NCBI GenBank assembly: GCA_049273835.1
Contig: JBASRM010000613.1
Coordinates: forward strand, 1 to 5,299
DNA from: Onstottus_A sp049273835
Lineage (GTDB): Bacteria; Acidobacteriota; Blastocatellia; UBA7656
DNA: 5,299 nucleotides
Direction of reading: 5' to 3'
How positions within the stretch are numbered: the first letter of the stretch is position 1; each line of letters begins with the position of its first letter. A program made the translations under genes and the position numbers. Under the pieces are notes generated by a model that was not told the origin of the DNA, did no database searches, and saw only the letters and a list, made by a program, of their open reading frames with translations. Of the stretch, positions 1 through 5,299 are shown piece after piece.

Positions 1-898
1 TCCTAAGTTCACTCGACATACTTCGCTTCTCGAACATCTCCCGAAGAACTTCATCAGTCTCGTCAACTTTTCGCGTCGCTACAGTTAGTTCCATAGCGCG
101 AAAGATCTGTTCAGGTTCGTAACGTTCGAGCAAGGAGAGAACAAGCAGCGAGAACAGGGAAAGGATGATAGCAACATCGACTTTTCCAACGCCGCTGGCG
201 AGCCCTATCGCAAGGCTGATCAGTAAGACGGTAATTTCTTTCGGGTCACGGATATTGGTCCGGAACCTGACCAGCGATGCCGCGGCAAATATTCCAAAAG
301 CGCGCGCCGCATTGTCGGCCACAATCATCATCAACGCCGCCGAAGCGACGGCGAGCAGTATTTGAGTCTGCGCCACATAAGGATTGCGCAGCGTCATCGG
401 GGATTCCCTTCGGGGTCGGAACGCAAGCAGCGTGGCGAGCAAAGCCGCGAGAGCGAGCTTCAGCGTGATTCTAGCTGCCGAGACCATCCACGGCTCATTC
501 TCGTGCTCTTGCGCGGTCTGTATACCCAACAAATCTGAAATGCCAGTTCCGCCTCCGCTCTCAGGCGCCGGTGCAGGTTGGTTAACCGTCGACGGACCAG
601 GCGCCGCGGGCCTCACAGGCTGTGAAGACGGCGAGCCTGACCGGCCCAGCAAGATATAGGCAATTATCGACGCGATTATCACGCCGCCCAGTAGAAGCGC
701 GATGGCAAGGACTTGCTTGTTAGCAAGCCCTGAAAGCCGGGATTTCAAACTCGGTGGCCCTAGCGAAGAGGCATGCCGCACCGCTTTCTGGGCAGCGGCG
801 CGAACCTCGTTCCGGCGCTCTTTTCCTTCGTCCGCCGGCAAATCTTTCAACGCCAAAGGGTCTTCTTGATTCTCATCTCGCTCGCTGTCTATATTCAT
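1..898 (-). CDS. DUF4956-type multi-pass membrane protein, 3' end outside the window
   Basis: A minus-strand frame opens with ATG at 898-896 and stays open for 299 codons to the window edge, so the C-terminus is missing. The start is supported by a GAGGGG ribosome binding site at 905-910. The protein has a charged, soluble N-terminus (residues 1-60), a membrane helix (about 63-84), a Pro/Ser/Gly-rich linker (about 86-136), a second helix (about 140-160), and then a compact set of helices (about 177-257). The segment at 199-216, containing RAFGIFAAASLVRFRT, followed by RDPKE and AIGLASGVGK, matches the conserved core I know from the DUF4956 family (ARAFG, then SLxRFRT and a DP/DT turn, then GxxxGxG). 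The visible tail after residue 258 is soluble and acidic and may begin a cytoplasmic domain. The function of the family is not established; members are often found near polyphosphate-polymerase (VTC)-like or CotH-like genes, which cannot be checked here. The extra N-terminal helix and linker are longer than I expect for the family. An MgtC/SapB assignment is the main alternative, but the glycine pattern fits less well. Confidence 0.82.
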   Translation of the reverse strand, partial: MNIDSERDENQEDPLALKDLPADEGKERRNEVRAAAQKAVRHASSLGPPSLKSRLSGLANKQVLAIALLLGGVIIASIIAYILLGRSGSPSSQPVRPAAPGPSTVNQPAPAPESGGGTGISDLLGIQTAQEHENEPWMVSAARITLKLALAALLATLLAFRPRRESPMTLRNPYVAQTQILLAVASAALMMIVADNAARAFGIFAAASLVRFRTNIRDPKEITVLLISLAIGLASGVGKVDVAIILSLFSLLVLSLLERYEPEQIFRAMELTVATRKVDETDEVLREMFEKRSMSSELR

Positions 899-921
899 CT
901 TATTCCCCTCGCAGATCGAAA

Positions 922-950
922 ATACTTCGCGGTAGAAAGCTTCCGGTCAA
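922..950 (-). promoter_or_regulatory. Possible sigma-70-type promoter for the DUF4956-type gene
   Basis: On the minus strand TTGACC (945-950) lies 17 bp from AAGTAT (922-927). The -35 box matches the consensus at five of six positions and the -10 box at only three. Transcription would start near 915, leaving a leader of about 17 nt that still contains the GAGGGG ribosome binding site. If real, the membrane gene can be expressed separately from the ligase cluster upstream. The rest of the 172-bp gap (899-1070) shows no clear terminator for the upstream gene. Confidence 0.3.
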
Positions 951-1070
951 AGGACAAACAGCCTATGTGTGCAAATAGGACTCCGCTTGCAGGGTACAAA
1001 CTAGTGAGAATCAGAATTAAAGCGTAAATGTTGGTGTTCCAAGAAATGATTGCGCACTTTTCGACGATCG

Positions 1071-2171
1071 CTAGTTAACACCTTCCATGGTTTCAGCCAC
1101 CAATTGATCGACGACTGCATTGAAATCGCCCGTTTGCTGGTAGGTGTTGAGTTGTCGATCCGCGCTGGTGCCGTTTTCGAGGATCTTGTGGACATACTCG
1201 AGCTCCTTTCGACTTCCAAGTTCATCGACCACATCGTCCACAAATTCGAGGAGCTCGAGTATCAACTGGCGCACAGGAACCTCGGTTTGCTTCCCGAAAT
1301 CAATCAACTTGCCGTCGAGTCCCCAGCGTACAGCGCGCCACTTATTCTCCTGAATCAGCGCGCGACGATAGAGGCGAAACCCGAGATTCTTGCGATAGAG
1401 CTTCGAAAGCTTCGCGACGATCGCTTGAATCAGCGCGGCGATCGCGATCACCTCGTCTACGCGTGAGGGGATATCGCAGATGCGAAATTCCAAAGTTGGA
1501 AAATGCGGATGCGGGCGAACGTCCCACCAGATCTTCTTGGGTCTGTCGATGCAGCCCGTCTTGAGCAGAAGATTGACGTAGTTCGCGAATTCAGAATGCG
1601 AACTGAAGTAATCCGGTATATCCGTCCGAGGGAATTTCTTGAAGACCTCAGATCTGTAGCTCTTAAGACCCGTCTGGGTCCCCATCCAAAACGGCGAGCT
1701 GGTCGAGAGCGCAAGCAGGTGTGGTAAGAAATACCGCACGGCGTTCATCAGGTGTATTTGGGCTTCGCGGTCTTCGATCCCGACGTGTACGTGCATCCCA
1801 AAAATCAACAGCGACTCGGCCAACACCTGCATTTCACTGATGAGCGCTTCGTAGTGCTCGTGCGGTGTAATCTTTTGGTCCTTCCAGCTCGAAAACGGAT
1901 GAGTTGACGCAGCGGCGATACAGAGTCCTTTTGATCCCGCGAGGGCGGAAACCGTGCGGCGAAGCTTTATGACATCGGCGCGCGCTTCCTGGATATTCGC
2001 GCAGATGCCTGTTCCCACCTCGATCATGGACTGGTGCATCTCGGGTTTGACCTGCTCGCCCAGGATCATCTGCCCTTCTTCGATCATCTCCGTAATGTGC
2101 GAGCGCAGCTCACGCGTCACCGGGTCGATTATCTGAAACTCTTCCTCGATTCCAAGCGTGAAGTCAGGCAT
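1071..2171 (-). CDS. ybdK: YbdK/GCS2-type carboxylate-amine ligase (glutamate-cysteine ligase family 2)
   Basis: A complete 366-residue protein, close to the roughly 372 residues of E. coli YbdK. Family landmarks are in order: TLGIEEEF at residues 5-12 (acidic ATP/metal-binding strand), the STHPF motif at 89-93, IFGMHVHVGI at 123-132, LSTSSPFWMGTQTG at 155-168, WWDVRPHPHFPTLEFRICD at 215-233, and RWGLDG at 282-287. These correspond segment by segment to E. coli YbdK (for example FGQHVHVG, WDIRPSPHFGTVEVRVMD and RYGLEG). The family uses ATP to join a carboxylate, classically the gamma-carboxyl of glutamate, to an amine; E. coli YbdK has only weak glutamate-cysteine ligase activity in vitro, so the true substrate is open. 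The protein is soluble, with no signal peptide. The ATG at 2171 places the conserved N-terminal strand at residue 5, as usual; the ribosome binding site is weak (GAGAG a few bases upstream). It follows the circularly permuted ATP-grasp gene after 96 bp and is probably co-transcribed with it. The gene symbol reflects family membership, not proven orthology. Confidence 0.93.
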   Translation of the reverse strand: MPDFTLGIEEEFQIIDPVTRELRSHITEMIEEGQMILGEQVKPEMHQSMIEVGTGICANIQEARADVIKLRRTVSALAGSKGLCIAAASTHPFSSWKDQKITPHEHYEALISEMQVLAESLLIFGMHVHVGIEDREAQIHLMNAVRYFLPHLLALSTSSPFWMGTQTGLKSYRSEVFKKFPRTDIPDYFSSHSEFANYVNLLLKTGCIDRPKKIWWDVRPHPHFPTLEFRICDIPSRVDEVIAIAALIQAIVAKLSKLYRKNLGFRLYRRALIQENKWRAVRWGLDGKLIDFGKQTEVPVRQLILELLEFVDDVVDELGSRKELEYVHKILENGTSADRQLNTYQQTGDFNAVVDQLVAETMEGVN

Positions 2172-2183
2172 GCGCTCTCGCTT

Positions 2184-2214
2184 ATTCTGAATTTTAGATT
2201 TCGGATTTTGGATT
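2184..2214. repeat. Degenerate 7-bp tandem repeat in the ybdK leader
   Basis: Four consecutive 7-bp units, CTGAATT, TTAGATT, TCGGATT and TTGGATT (2187-2214), plus a preceding ATT, all end in ATT. Read on the coding strand, they give AATCCAA, AATCCGA, AATCTAA and AATTCAG. The array ends only 12 bp before the ybdK start codon, so it occupies most of the leader, next to the ribosome binding site. It is much more AT-rich than the flanking genes. Similar degenerate AATCCAA-type heptamer strings occur as scattered simple repeats in several bacterial genomes (from memory, not checked). Confidence 0.6.
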
Positions 2215-2269
2215 GGCAGACTCCCTAGACATTCCAGCGACAGGTCTCCGCAAATCCAGAATCGAAATC
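2197..2269. repeat. Imperfect inverted repeat between the CP-ATP-grasp gene and ybdK
   Basis: The left arm (2197-2221, beginning GATTTCGGATTTTGGATT) is mirrored by the right arm (2244-2269, ending CCAGAATCGAAATC). The reverse complement of the right arm aligns with the left arm at roughly 22 of 27 positions, with small gaps, enclosing a loop of about 22 nt. The right arm reaches into the TGA stop codon of the upstream gene (2268-2270), so the element fills nearly all of the 96-bp gap. The left arm overlaps the 7-bp tandem array, and the right arm carries two units of the same heptamer in opposite orientation (AATCCAG, AATCGAA). There is no T-run after either arm, so it is not a typical intrinsic terminator. 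It may be an mRNA stem between cistrons or a small dispersed palindromic element. Confidence 0.55.
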
Positions 2270-3605
2270 ACTCCACGATCATAGTCGGTACCATCCCAGC
2301 CCCGGAAGTAACGTTTGCAAGGGACGATGACGACAGCCGGGTGAATGCACCTTGAACTTTTCCGAAAAACAACAGCGGATCGAGATCAAGCAGTTGCTCT
2401 ATCATATGCACACCGGTCTCGTCCACAAACGGGAACACCTCGCGTGAAGTCCTTACTCTCTCTTGAGCCAAATAATCCTCGGCCAAAGCATGCTCGATCG
2501 CGTGATCCCACGCACTCTCATCAGATTCCCAGCCGATGAAGATACCGTGGCCGCCGTAATCGTCGTTGGGTTTTAGAACAAGCGTATCCCGCTTTGCTCT
2601 TATGAACTCCAGCAAGTCGATCGCCTGCCCGTTATGAGTTGTCTTTGCGGGCTCAACCCGGCGTGTCCAGGGTACCGACAGCCGAATCGACTCTTGCTCG
2701 TCCGGTGAAAAGTGGTGTTGGTGCCGTTCATCGGTCAGCACACCGAAGAGCATCTTCTTGTGAACGAACTTGGTCCGAAACGAATTCACAAACACCGCGG
2801 TGCCGGTCTTGTACGCTTCAACCAGGGACTTGCACTGGTCGATTTTCTCGAGCAGCTCCGTAGTCAACACTCGCCTGTAAACCAGATCGATCCGGAAATC
2901 GCCATGGTGCAGCATTCCCTCCCTCAGCTCAAGTTCGCGCGGGTCCGCGATGGTCGTCGCATAACCGCTGCCCTCAAAAAACTCTTTGAACAGCTCGAAC
3001 TCGCGCTGCGTAGGTAAGCCCTTGTAATCCACGATCCCAATTTGAGGTTTCTCATTGCGCCCACGAACGCGCTGAAAGATGTCAAGCAGGGCATCGAGCA
3101 TGTGCTGGCGCGAGTACATCGGAGTGACTTTGTGCTCACGAGTGAACTCTCTCATCAAAGGCAGGTCGCAAAAGATCTCCGCCGCTACATCCTGGTAAGC
3201 GATACCGGCGGGGCACTCAGCGTTGAGCTCCACAAATTGATAGGTCTGGTCAGTCAAAAAAGAATCCAGCCTCGAGCTAACCGAGACTTCTTGATAACCC
3301 GGATCAACGGCAACCAGTTCGCGTTCAGCTTCGGTGAGCCCTATCTGTTCAAGCATAAGCGTGTTAGTGGGCGCAACCCGGCCGATCTTTTCAATCGCCC
3401 GCCACACGGTCTCACAAGCGTGCTTGATTTGGCGCCACTCATCGCGCGTCACAAAATGCGGGCGCAGGTACGGAGAGAGCATTCGCCCGCCAAAGACGAA
3501 GCGTGCCTCGTGGAGTCGCTCTTCAAGGTAAGCGCGCGACTCCTCGAGAAGCGCCGGCTTGCGATCGATCAAAGCGTTGTAATCGTGGGCGGCTTGGCTT
3601 GTCAT
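2268..3605 (-). CDS. Circularly permuted ATP-grasp-type ligase, glutathionylspermidine synthase-like fold
   Basis: A complete, soluble 445-residue protein. The order of its elements fits the circularly permuted ATP-grasp group (COG2308 / glutathionylspermidine synthase-like). An N-terminal segment carries VELNAECPAGIAYQD (125-139), resembling the E-x-N-x-x-x-P motif of glutathionylspermidine synthase-type enzymes. A Rossmann-like stretch begins IGIVDYKG (189-196), and DLVYRRVLTTEL (240-251) matches the VYRR motif of the group. FVNSFRTKFVHKKMLFGVL (272-290) leads into LVLKPNDDYGGHGIFIG (342-358), the ATP-binding lysine and glycine-rich loop. The end, GKVQGAFTRLSSSS (415-428) followed by SGAGMVPT, resembles the usual G-x-x-x-R-x-S and GGG-x-x-P close. 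These enzymes activate a carboxylate as acyl phosphate and couple it to an amine; this one's substrates are unknown. The ATG at 3605 is the only good start: the frame is open upstream to a TGA near 3671, but offers no other ATG or GTG. Its ribosome binding site (AGGG) is weak, so translation may depend on the gene before it. The 130-bp and 96-bp gaps suggest an operon with its neighbours. Confidence 0.85.
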   Translation of the reverse strand: MTSQAAHDYNALIDRKPALLEESRAYLEERLHEARFVFGGRMLSPYLRPHFVTRDEWRQIKHACETVWRAIEKIGRVAPTNTLMLEQIGLTEAERELVAVDPGYQEVSVSSRLDSFLTDQTYQFVELNAECPAGIAYQDVAAEIFCDLPLMREFTREHKVTPMYSRQHMLDALLDIFQRVRGRNEKPQIGIVDYKGLPTQREFELFKEFFEGSGYATTIADPRELELREGMLHHGDFRIDLVYRRVLTTELLEKIDQCKSLVEAYKTGTAVFVNSFRTKFVHKKMLFGVLTDERHQHHFSPDEQESIRLSVPWTRRVEPAKTTHNGQAIDLLEFIRAKRDTLVLKPNDDYGGHGIFIGWESDESAWDHAIEHALAEDYLAQERVRTSREVFPFVDETGVHMIEQLLDLDPLLFFGKVQGAFTRLSSSSLANVTSGAGMVPTMIVE

Positions 3606-3641
3606 CTGGACCCTGACGGAATTTGTTAACTCTGCACGGGC

Positions 3642-3696
3642 GCCCCTCGGCGGCCACCCCTTCTCGCGTCATGGAATCGATCGGGGCCGGAGGGGC
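3642..3696. repeat. GC-rich imperfect inverted repeat between the two ATP-grasp genes
   Basis: GCCCCTCGGCGGCCACCCC (3642-3660) pairs with GGGGCCGGAGGGGC (3683-3696). The arms share GCCCCTC, CGG and CCCC with extra unpaired bases in the left arm, enclosing a loop of about 22 nt. It lies in the 130-bp gap, 36 bp before the start codon of the downstream gene. On the transcribed strand the stem is followed by GCAGAGTTAACAAATT rather than a run of T, so a classical terminator is unlikely. A transcript stem that sets the relative levels of the two cistrons, or stabilises the upstream part, is possible (inference). Confidence 0.5.
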
Positions 3697-3735
3697 AGCC
3701 AAAGAGGACCGCCGGTACAGGGTTTGAAAATGAAA

Positions 3736-4695
3736 TTAGTCAGCGCTTGCGGGCTTGCCGGCGTTCGGTCGTCTTATCTCGTGACTGAGAAGCTCATTCC
3801 ATCGGTGGTGCTTAATCGTCGGTTTCCCGTGCAGCGCGGTCTCAATCGCGAGGTCGCTAACTTTCTCAACCATCCATTTGAAATAGATCGAACCCACCGA
3901 CCACCAATCGGCATCCGGCGCGGGATTCATATAATCGATCGCGTACGGCGTGCCATGCGCGATCGCGAACTCGACGGTGTTGATGTCATAGCCGAGCGCT
4001 TCGTTGATCTGAATCGTCTCGCGGCGCACTCGCGCATCCATCTCAGGATCTAGATAGTTGTCCACGACCATATAGCGCTGAAAGATCGGATCGTAAGGCA
4101 TCGGGCAAACTTCTTTCTTACCGATGCAATAAGACCTCACGTAGTGGTCGAATGGAACGTATTCCTGCAAGACCATGCAATCGGTGCCGCTGGCGTCGTA
4201 CTTCTCCATCAGTTCCTCGCGGGTATTAACGCGTGACACACCGCGCCAGCCGCCGCCATCGAATGGCTTGATGAACGCCGGCAATCCGATATGCTCGATT
4301 ATGCCGTCCCAATCGAGCGGATACTCAAGATTGCGGAGCGACTCGGAGACCACTCCTTCTTTGTATTCTTTTTGCGGCAGCAAAATTGTCTTGGGCACGG
4401 CGATGCCGAGATAGGTCGCCAGTGAGTAGTTGAAAAATTTATCGTCGGCGTTCCACCAGAAAGGATTGTTTATGACCTTGGCTCCGGCCAGCACCGCGCT
4501 CTTGAGGTAAGCTCGATAGAACGGCACCTCGTGTGAGATTCGATCAATTATCGTATCGTACCGGCAAGGTTCCGCCATCCGAACGCCCCCCAGCTTTATG
4601 TACTCGGCGGTTACACCGGCGTTGCGCCGGTTGATTTCATCGATGAGAGCTTGAGGGAACGTGGCTTCGCGGCCTACGAGTATGCCGATGTTCAT
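3736..4695 (-). CDS. RimK-like ATP-grasp ligase, first gene of the leftward cluster
   Basis: A complete, soluble 319-residue protein of typical size for a single ATP-grasp ligase. MNIGILVGRE (1-10) begins a pre-ATP-grasp Rossmann-like domain. INNPFWWNADDKFFNYSLA (75-93) corresponds to the segment before the first ATP-contacting helix, where a D-K pair is usual. PAFIKPFDGGGWRGVSRV (139-156) holds the ATP-binding lysine (K143) and glycine loop, and MVLQEYVPFDHYVRSYCIG (174-192) is the adenine/hinge strand. TVEFAIAHGTPYAIDYMNPA (240-259) is the metal-binding region, with E242, D254 and N257. The canonical E-x-N is here D-Y-M-N. The family makes amide bonds from a carboxylate and an amine using ATP; substrates could be amino acids or a protein tail as for RimK, but nothing decides this. 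The start is firm: AGGAGGA lies 5 bp upstream. It is the promoter-proximal gene, with a candidate promoter directly upstream and a divergent kinase-like gene beyond. Confidence 0.88.
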   Translation of the reverse strand: MNIGILVGREATFPQALIDEINRRNAGVTAEYIKLGGVRMAEPCRYDTIIDRISHEVPFYRAYLKSAVLAGAKVINNPFWWNADDKFFNYSLATYLGIAVPKTILLPQKEYKEGVVSESLRNLEYPLDWDGIIEHIGLPAFIKPFDGGGWRGVSRVNTREELMEKYDASGTDCMVLQEYVPFDHYVRSYCIGKKEVCPMPYDPIFQRYMVVDNYLDPEMDARVRRETIQINEALGYDINTVEFAIAHGTPYAIDYMNPAPDADWWSVGSIYFKWMVEKVSDLAIETALHGKPTIKHHRWNELLSHEIRRPNAGKPASAD

Positions 4696-4700
4696 TTTGT

Positions 4701-4707
4701 TCCTCCT
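4701..4707 (-). promoter_or_regulatory. Strong ribosome binding site of the first ATP-grasp gene
   Basis: AGGAGGA on the minus strand (TCCTCCT on the plus strand), separated by 5 nt from the ATG at 4695. It is the best Shine-Dalgarno match in the window and fixes the start of this gene. The two downstream ligase genes have much weaker sites, so the first ATP-grasp ligase may be translated best. Confidence 0.85.
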
Positions 4708-4724
4708 ACTAATCCGGCGCGAAT

Positions 4725-4752
4725 TCTATAGTACAGTTCTGAAGCGTTGCAA
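4725..4752 (-). promoter_or_regulatory. Candidate promoter of the ligase cluster
   Basis: On the minus strand TTGCAA (4747-4752) is followed after 16 bp by TATAGA (4725-4730). Each box matches the sigma-70 consensus at four of six positions. Transcription would begin near 4718, giving a leader of a little over 20 nt that includes the AGGAGGA site. No better pair was seen between here and 4800. Confidence 0.4.
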
Positions 4753-4837
4753 CACGGAGCTTCTCTTGATTACTATCTTATCAGCCTCGCTTCGGACCGC
4801 GGAGTGGGCGCAAATCTTGCACGGATCATGGCTACCA

Positions 4838-4856
4838 CGGGCCACCAACGGGCCCG
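4838..4856. repeat. Short perfect stem, CGGGCC / GGCCCG
   Basis: CGGGCC (4838-4843) and GGCCCG (4851-4856) form a perfect 6-bp stem with a 7-nt loop. CGGGCC also recurs as a direct repeat (4838-4843 and 4850-4855). No T-run follows on either strand, so it is not a terminator. It lies roughly 85-105 bp upstream of the candidate ligase -35 box and may be a protein-binding site or chance. Confidence 0.3.
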
Positions 4857-5033
4857 CACATGAAAAGCTCGCAGCCTCTCTTCGGAAATAGCAAATGGTC
4901 ATGGCCAGTCTCGCAAAACGGGGAACCGTGAGAACGTCGTAGAACCCCGCCGTAGCCCGCTCCAGCGGCGACGCGCTTCTCTCCCCGCGCATAACCCCAT
5001 CAGCACATCAGCCGATTAGAAGTCCTGTTAGTC

Positions 5034-5053
5034 AGACCCCTTAAGACCCCTTC
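5034..5053 (+). repeat. Tandem direct repeat AGACCCCTTA AGACCCCTTC
   Basis: Two adjacent 10-bp units (5034-5043, 5044-5053) differ only in the last base. A spacing of about one helical turn is typical of sites bound by a dimeric regulator on one face of the DNA, as with some response regulators, but no regulator can be named. It sits in the middle of the divergent intergenic region. Confidence 0.5.
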
Positions 5054-5069
5054 AAAGACGTCGCCGAAG

Positions 5070-5101
5070 TTTACAGCGGAAGGCGTTCAGACTTTTTACA
5101 G
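5070..5101 (+). repeat. Direct repeat TTTACAG, spaced 25 bp
   Basis: Two copies of TTTACAG (5070-5076 and 5095-5101) lie just downstream of the 10-bp tandem repeat. Together with it they make this 70-bp stretch the most repeat-rich part of the intergenic region. A 7-bp match could be chance. Confidence 0.25.
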
Positions 5102-5163
5102 AACGATACTCTCGAAGGCGATGATCGGGATGTCGAAACGCGGCATACTAGATTTCTGAGTGC

Positions 5164-5192
5164 CCGATCCAAAATGGTCCTTGGTTGGTCGG
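5164..5192. promoter_or_regulatory. Imperfect dyad upstream of the kinase-like gene promoter
   Basis: CCGATCCAA (5164-5172) mirrors TTGGTCGG (5185-5192) with one bulged base and a 12-nt centre. It lies about 30 bp upstream of the candidate -10 box, covering roughly -42 to -70 from the expected transcription start, a place where activators often bind. No regulator can be named. Confidence 0.25.
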
Positions 5193-5218
5193 ATTCGCGA
5201 GGAAGTGTTTTGCGATTC

Positions 5219-5227
5219 TGATATAAT
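5219..5227 (+). promoter_or_regulatory. Extended -10 promoter of the kinase-like gene
   Basis: TGATATAAT is a perfect extended -10 element (TG-n-TATAAT), with TATAAT at 5222-5227. There is no good -35 box at the expected distance (5199-5204 reads GAGGAA), which extended -10 promoters can tolerate. Transcription would start near 5234, leaving a leader of about 25 nt before the ATG at 5259. Confidence 0.55.
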
Positions 5228-5258
5228 CTCGCAGCGATCGCTCAAAAAGAGAACAGCA

Positions 5259-5299
5259 ATGTCATTCACAACCGGAACCACTCTCGGTCACTACAGGAT
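5259..5299 (+). CDS. Probable Ser/Thr protein kinase (PknB-like), N-terminus only
   Basis: An ATG at 5259 opens a frame that runs off the right edge after 13 complete codons, MSFTTGTTLGHYR, plus two bases. The pattern short polar leader, G-T-x-L-G-x-Y-R/E is the usual beginning of bacterial PknB-type kinases, where it is followed by the glycine-rich ATP loop; it is especially common in Acidobacteria and related phyla. The catalytic motifs lie outside the window, so the call rests on 13 residues and context. A modest purine-rich ribosome binding site (AAAGAGAA) precedes the ATG, and a perfect extended -10 box lies 32 bp further up. The gene is divergent from the ligase cluster; whether the kinase acts on it is unknown. 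Confidence 0.6.
   Translation, partial: MSFTTGTTLGHYR

Larger units (their letters stand above)
4753..5218. other. Intergenic region between the divergent ligase cluster and kinase-like gene
   Basis: About 470 bp with no convincing gene. Reading frames of about 60-90 codons exist on the minus strand (stopping at 4726 and 5096), but they lack a ribosome binding site, resemble no family I know, and run across promoter-like sequence. The part from 4865 to 4985 (starting near AAAAGCTCGCAGCC, ending near CTTCTCTCCCCGCGC) has the look of a dispersed non-coding repeat, but this cannot be tested from one copy. Short repeats within the region are listed separately. Confidence 0.6.

Noticed and set aside
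165..659. Plus-strand reading frames of 60-90 codons at the left end
   Set aside because: They overlap the minus-strand DUF4956 gene, whose frame is open for 299 codons and carries family motifs and membrane helices.
962..979. CCTAT / ATAGG hairpin in the gap after ybdK as a terminator
   Set aside because: Only 5 bp of AT-rich stem, an 8-nt loop and no T-run.
1050..1466. A 138-codon plus-strand reading frame opposite ybdK
   Set aside because: Antisense to a gene with clear family motifs; no independent support.
3042..3629. A 195-codon plus-strand reading frame opposite the CP-ATP-grasp gene
   Set aside because: It is antisense to a well-supported enzyme gene, has no ribosome binding site of note and resembles no family; it is a by-product of the codon use on the other strand.
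4726..4992. An 88-codon minus-strand reading frame upstream of the ligase cluster
   Set aside because: No ribosome binding site, no recognisable domain, Arg/Ser/Ala-rich translation typical of non-coding DNA, and it runs through the candidate promoter.
5234..5241. GCGATCGC, the cyanobacterial HIP1 octamer, also at 1438-1445 and 3959-3966
   Set aside because: Three copies in 5.3 kb is more than chance alone suggests, but two lie in coding sequence rich in GATCG words and the protein evidence does not point to a cyanobacterium; kept only as a note.
5096..5281. A 61-codon minus-strand reading frame at the right end
   Set aside because: It covers the perfect extended -10 box and the start of the kinase-like gene on the opposite strand, and looks like no known protein.

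Overview
The window looks like chromosomal DNA of a free-living, moderately GC-rich Gram-negative bacterium. The best guess is an acidobacterium or close relative. This rests on the short N-terminus at the right edge, which resembles the Ser/Thr protein kinases abundant in that phylum, and on the general style of the proteins. It is inference, because no rRNA or other taxonomic marker is present.

Layout from right to left. A divergent intergenic region (about 4696-5258) separates a rightward gene at the right edge, probably a Ser/Thr protein kinase with only 13 codons visible, from a leftward cluster. The leftward genes, in transcription order, are: a RimK-like ATP-grasp ligase (4695-3736), a circularly permuted ATP-grasp-type protein (3605-2268), a YbdK/GCS2-type carboxylate-amine ligase (2171-1071), and a DUF4956-type multi-pass membrane protein (898 to beyond position 1, 3' end not in the window). 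The fourth gene appears in no complete ATG-to-stop reading because it runs off the left edge; it was found by translating the minus strand from an ATG at 898 with a good ribosome binding site.

The main point of interest is that the first three leftward genes are each predicted to form an amide or peptide bond at the expense of ATP, yet belong to three different ligase families. Same strand and short gaps (130 and 96 bp) suggest one transcription unit, so the set could build a small peptide-like or glutathione-like metabolite in successive steps. The substrates cannot be read from the sequence. Both gaps inside the cluster hold an imperfect inverted repeat that could fold in the mRNA; neither is followed by a T-run, so neither is a classical intrinsic terminator. 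The gap after the second gene is built largely of degenerate 7-bp units.

The membrane gene has its own possible promoter and may or may not belong to the cluster. No tRNA, rRNA, CRISPR array, insertion sequence or transposase gene was seen.
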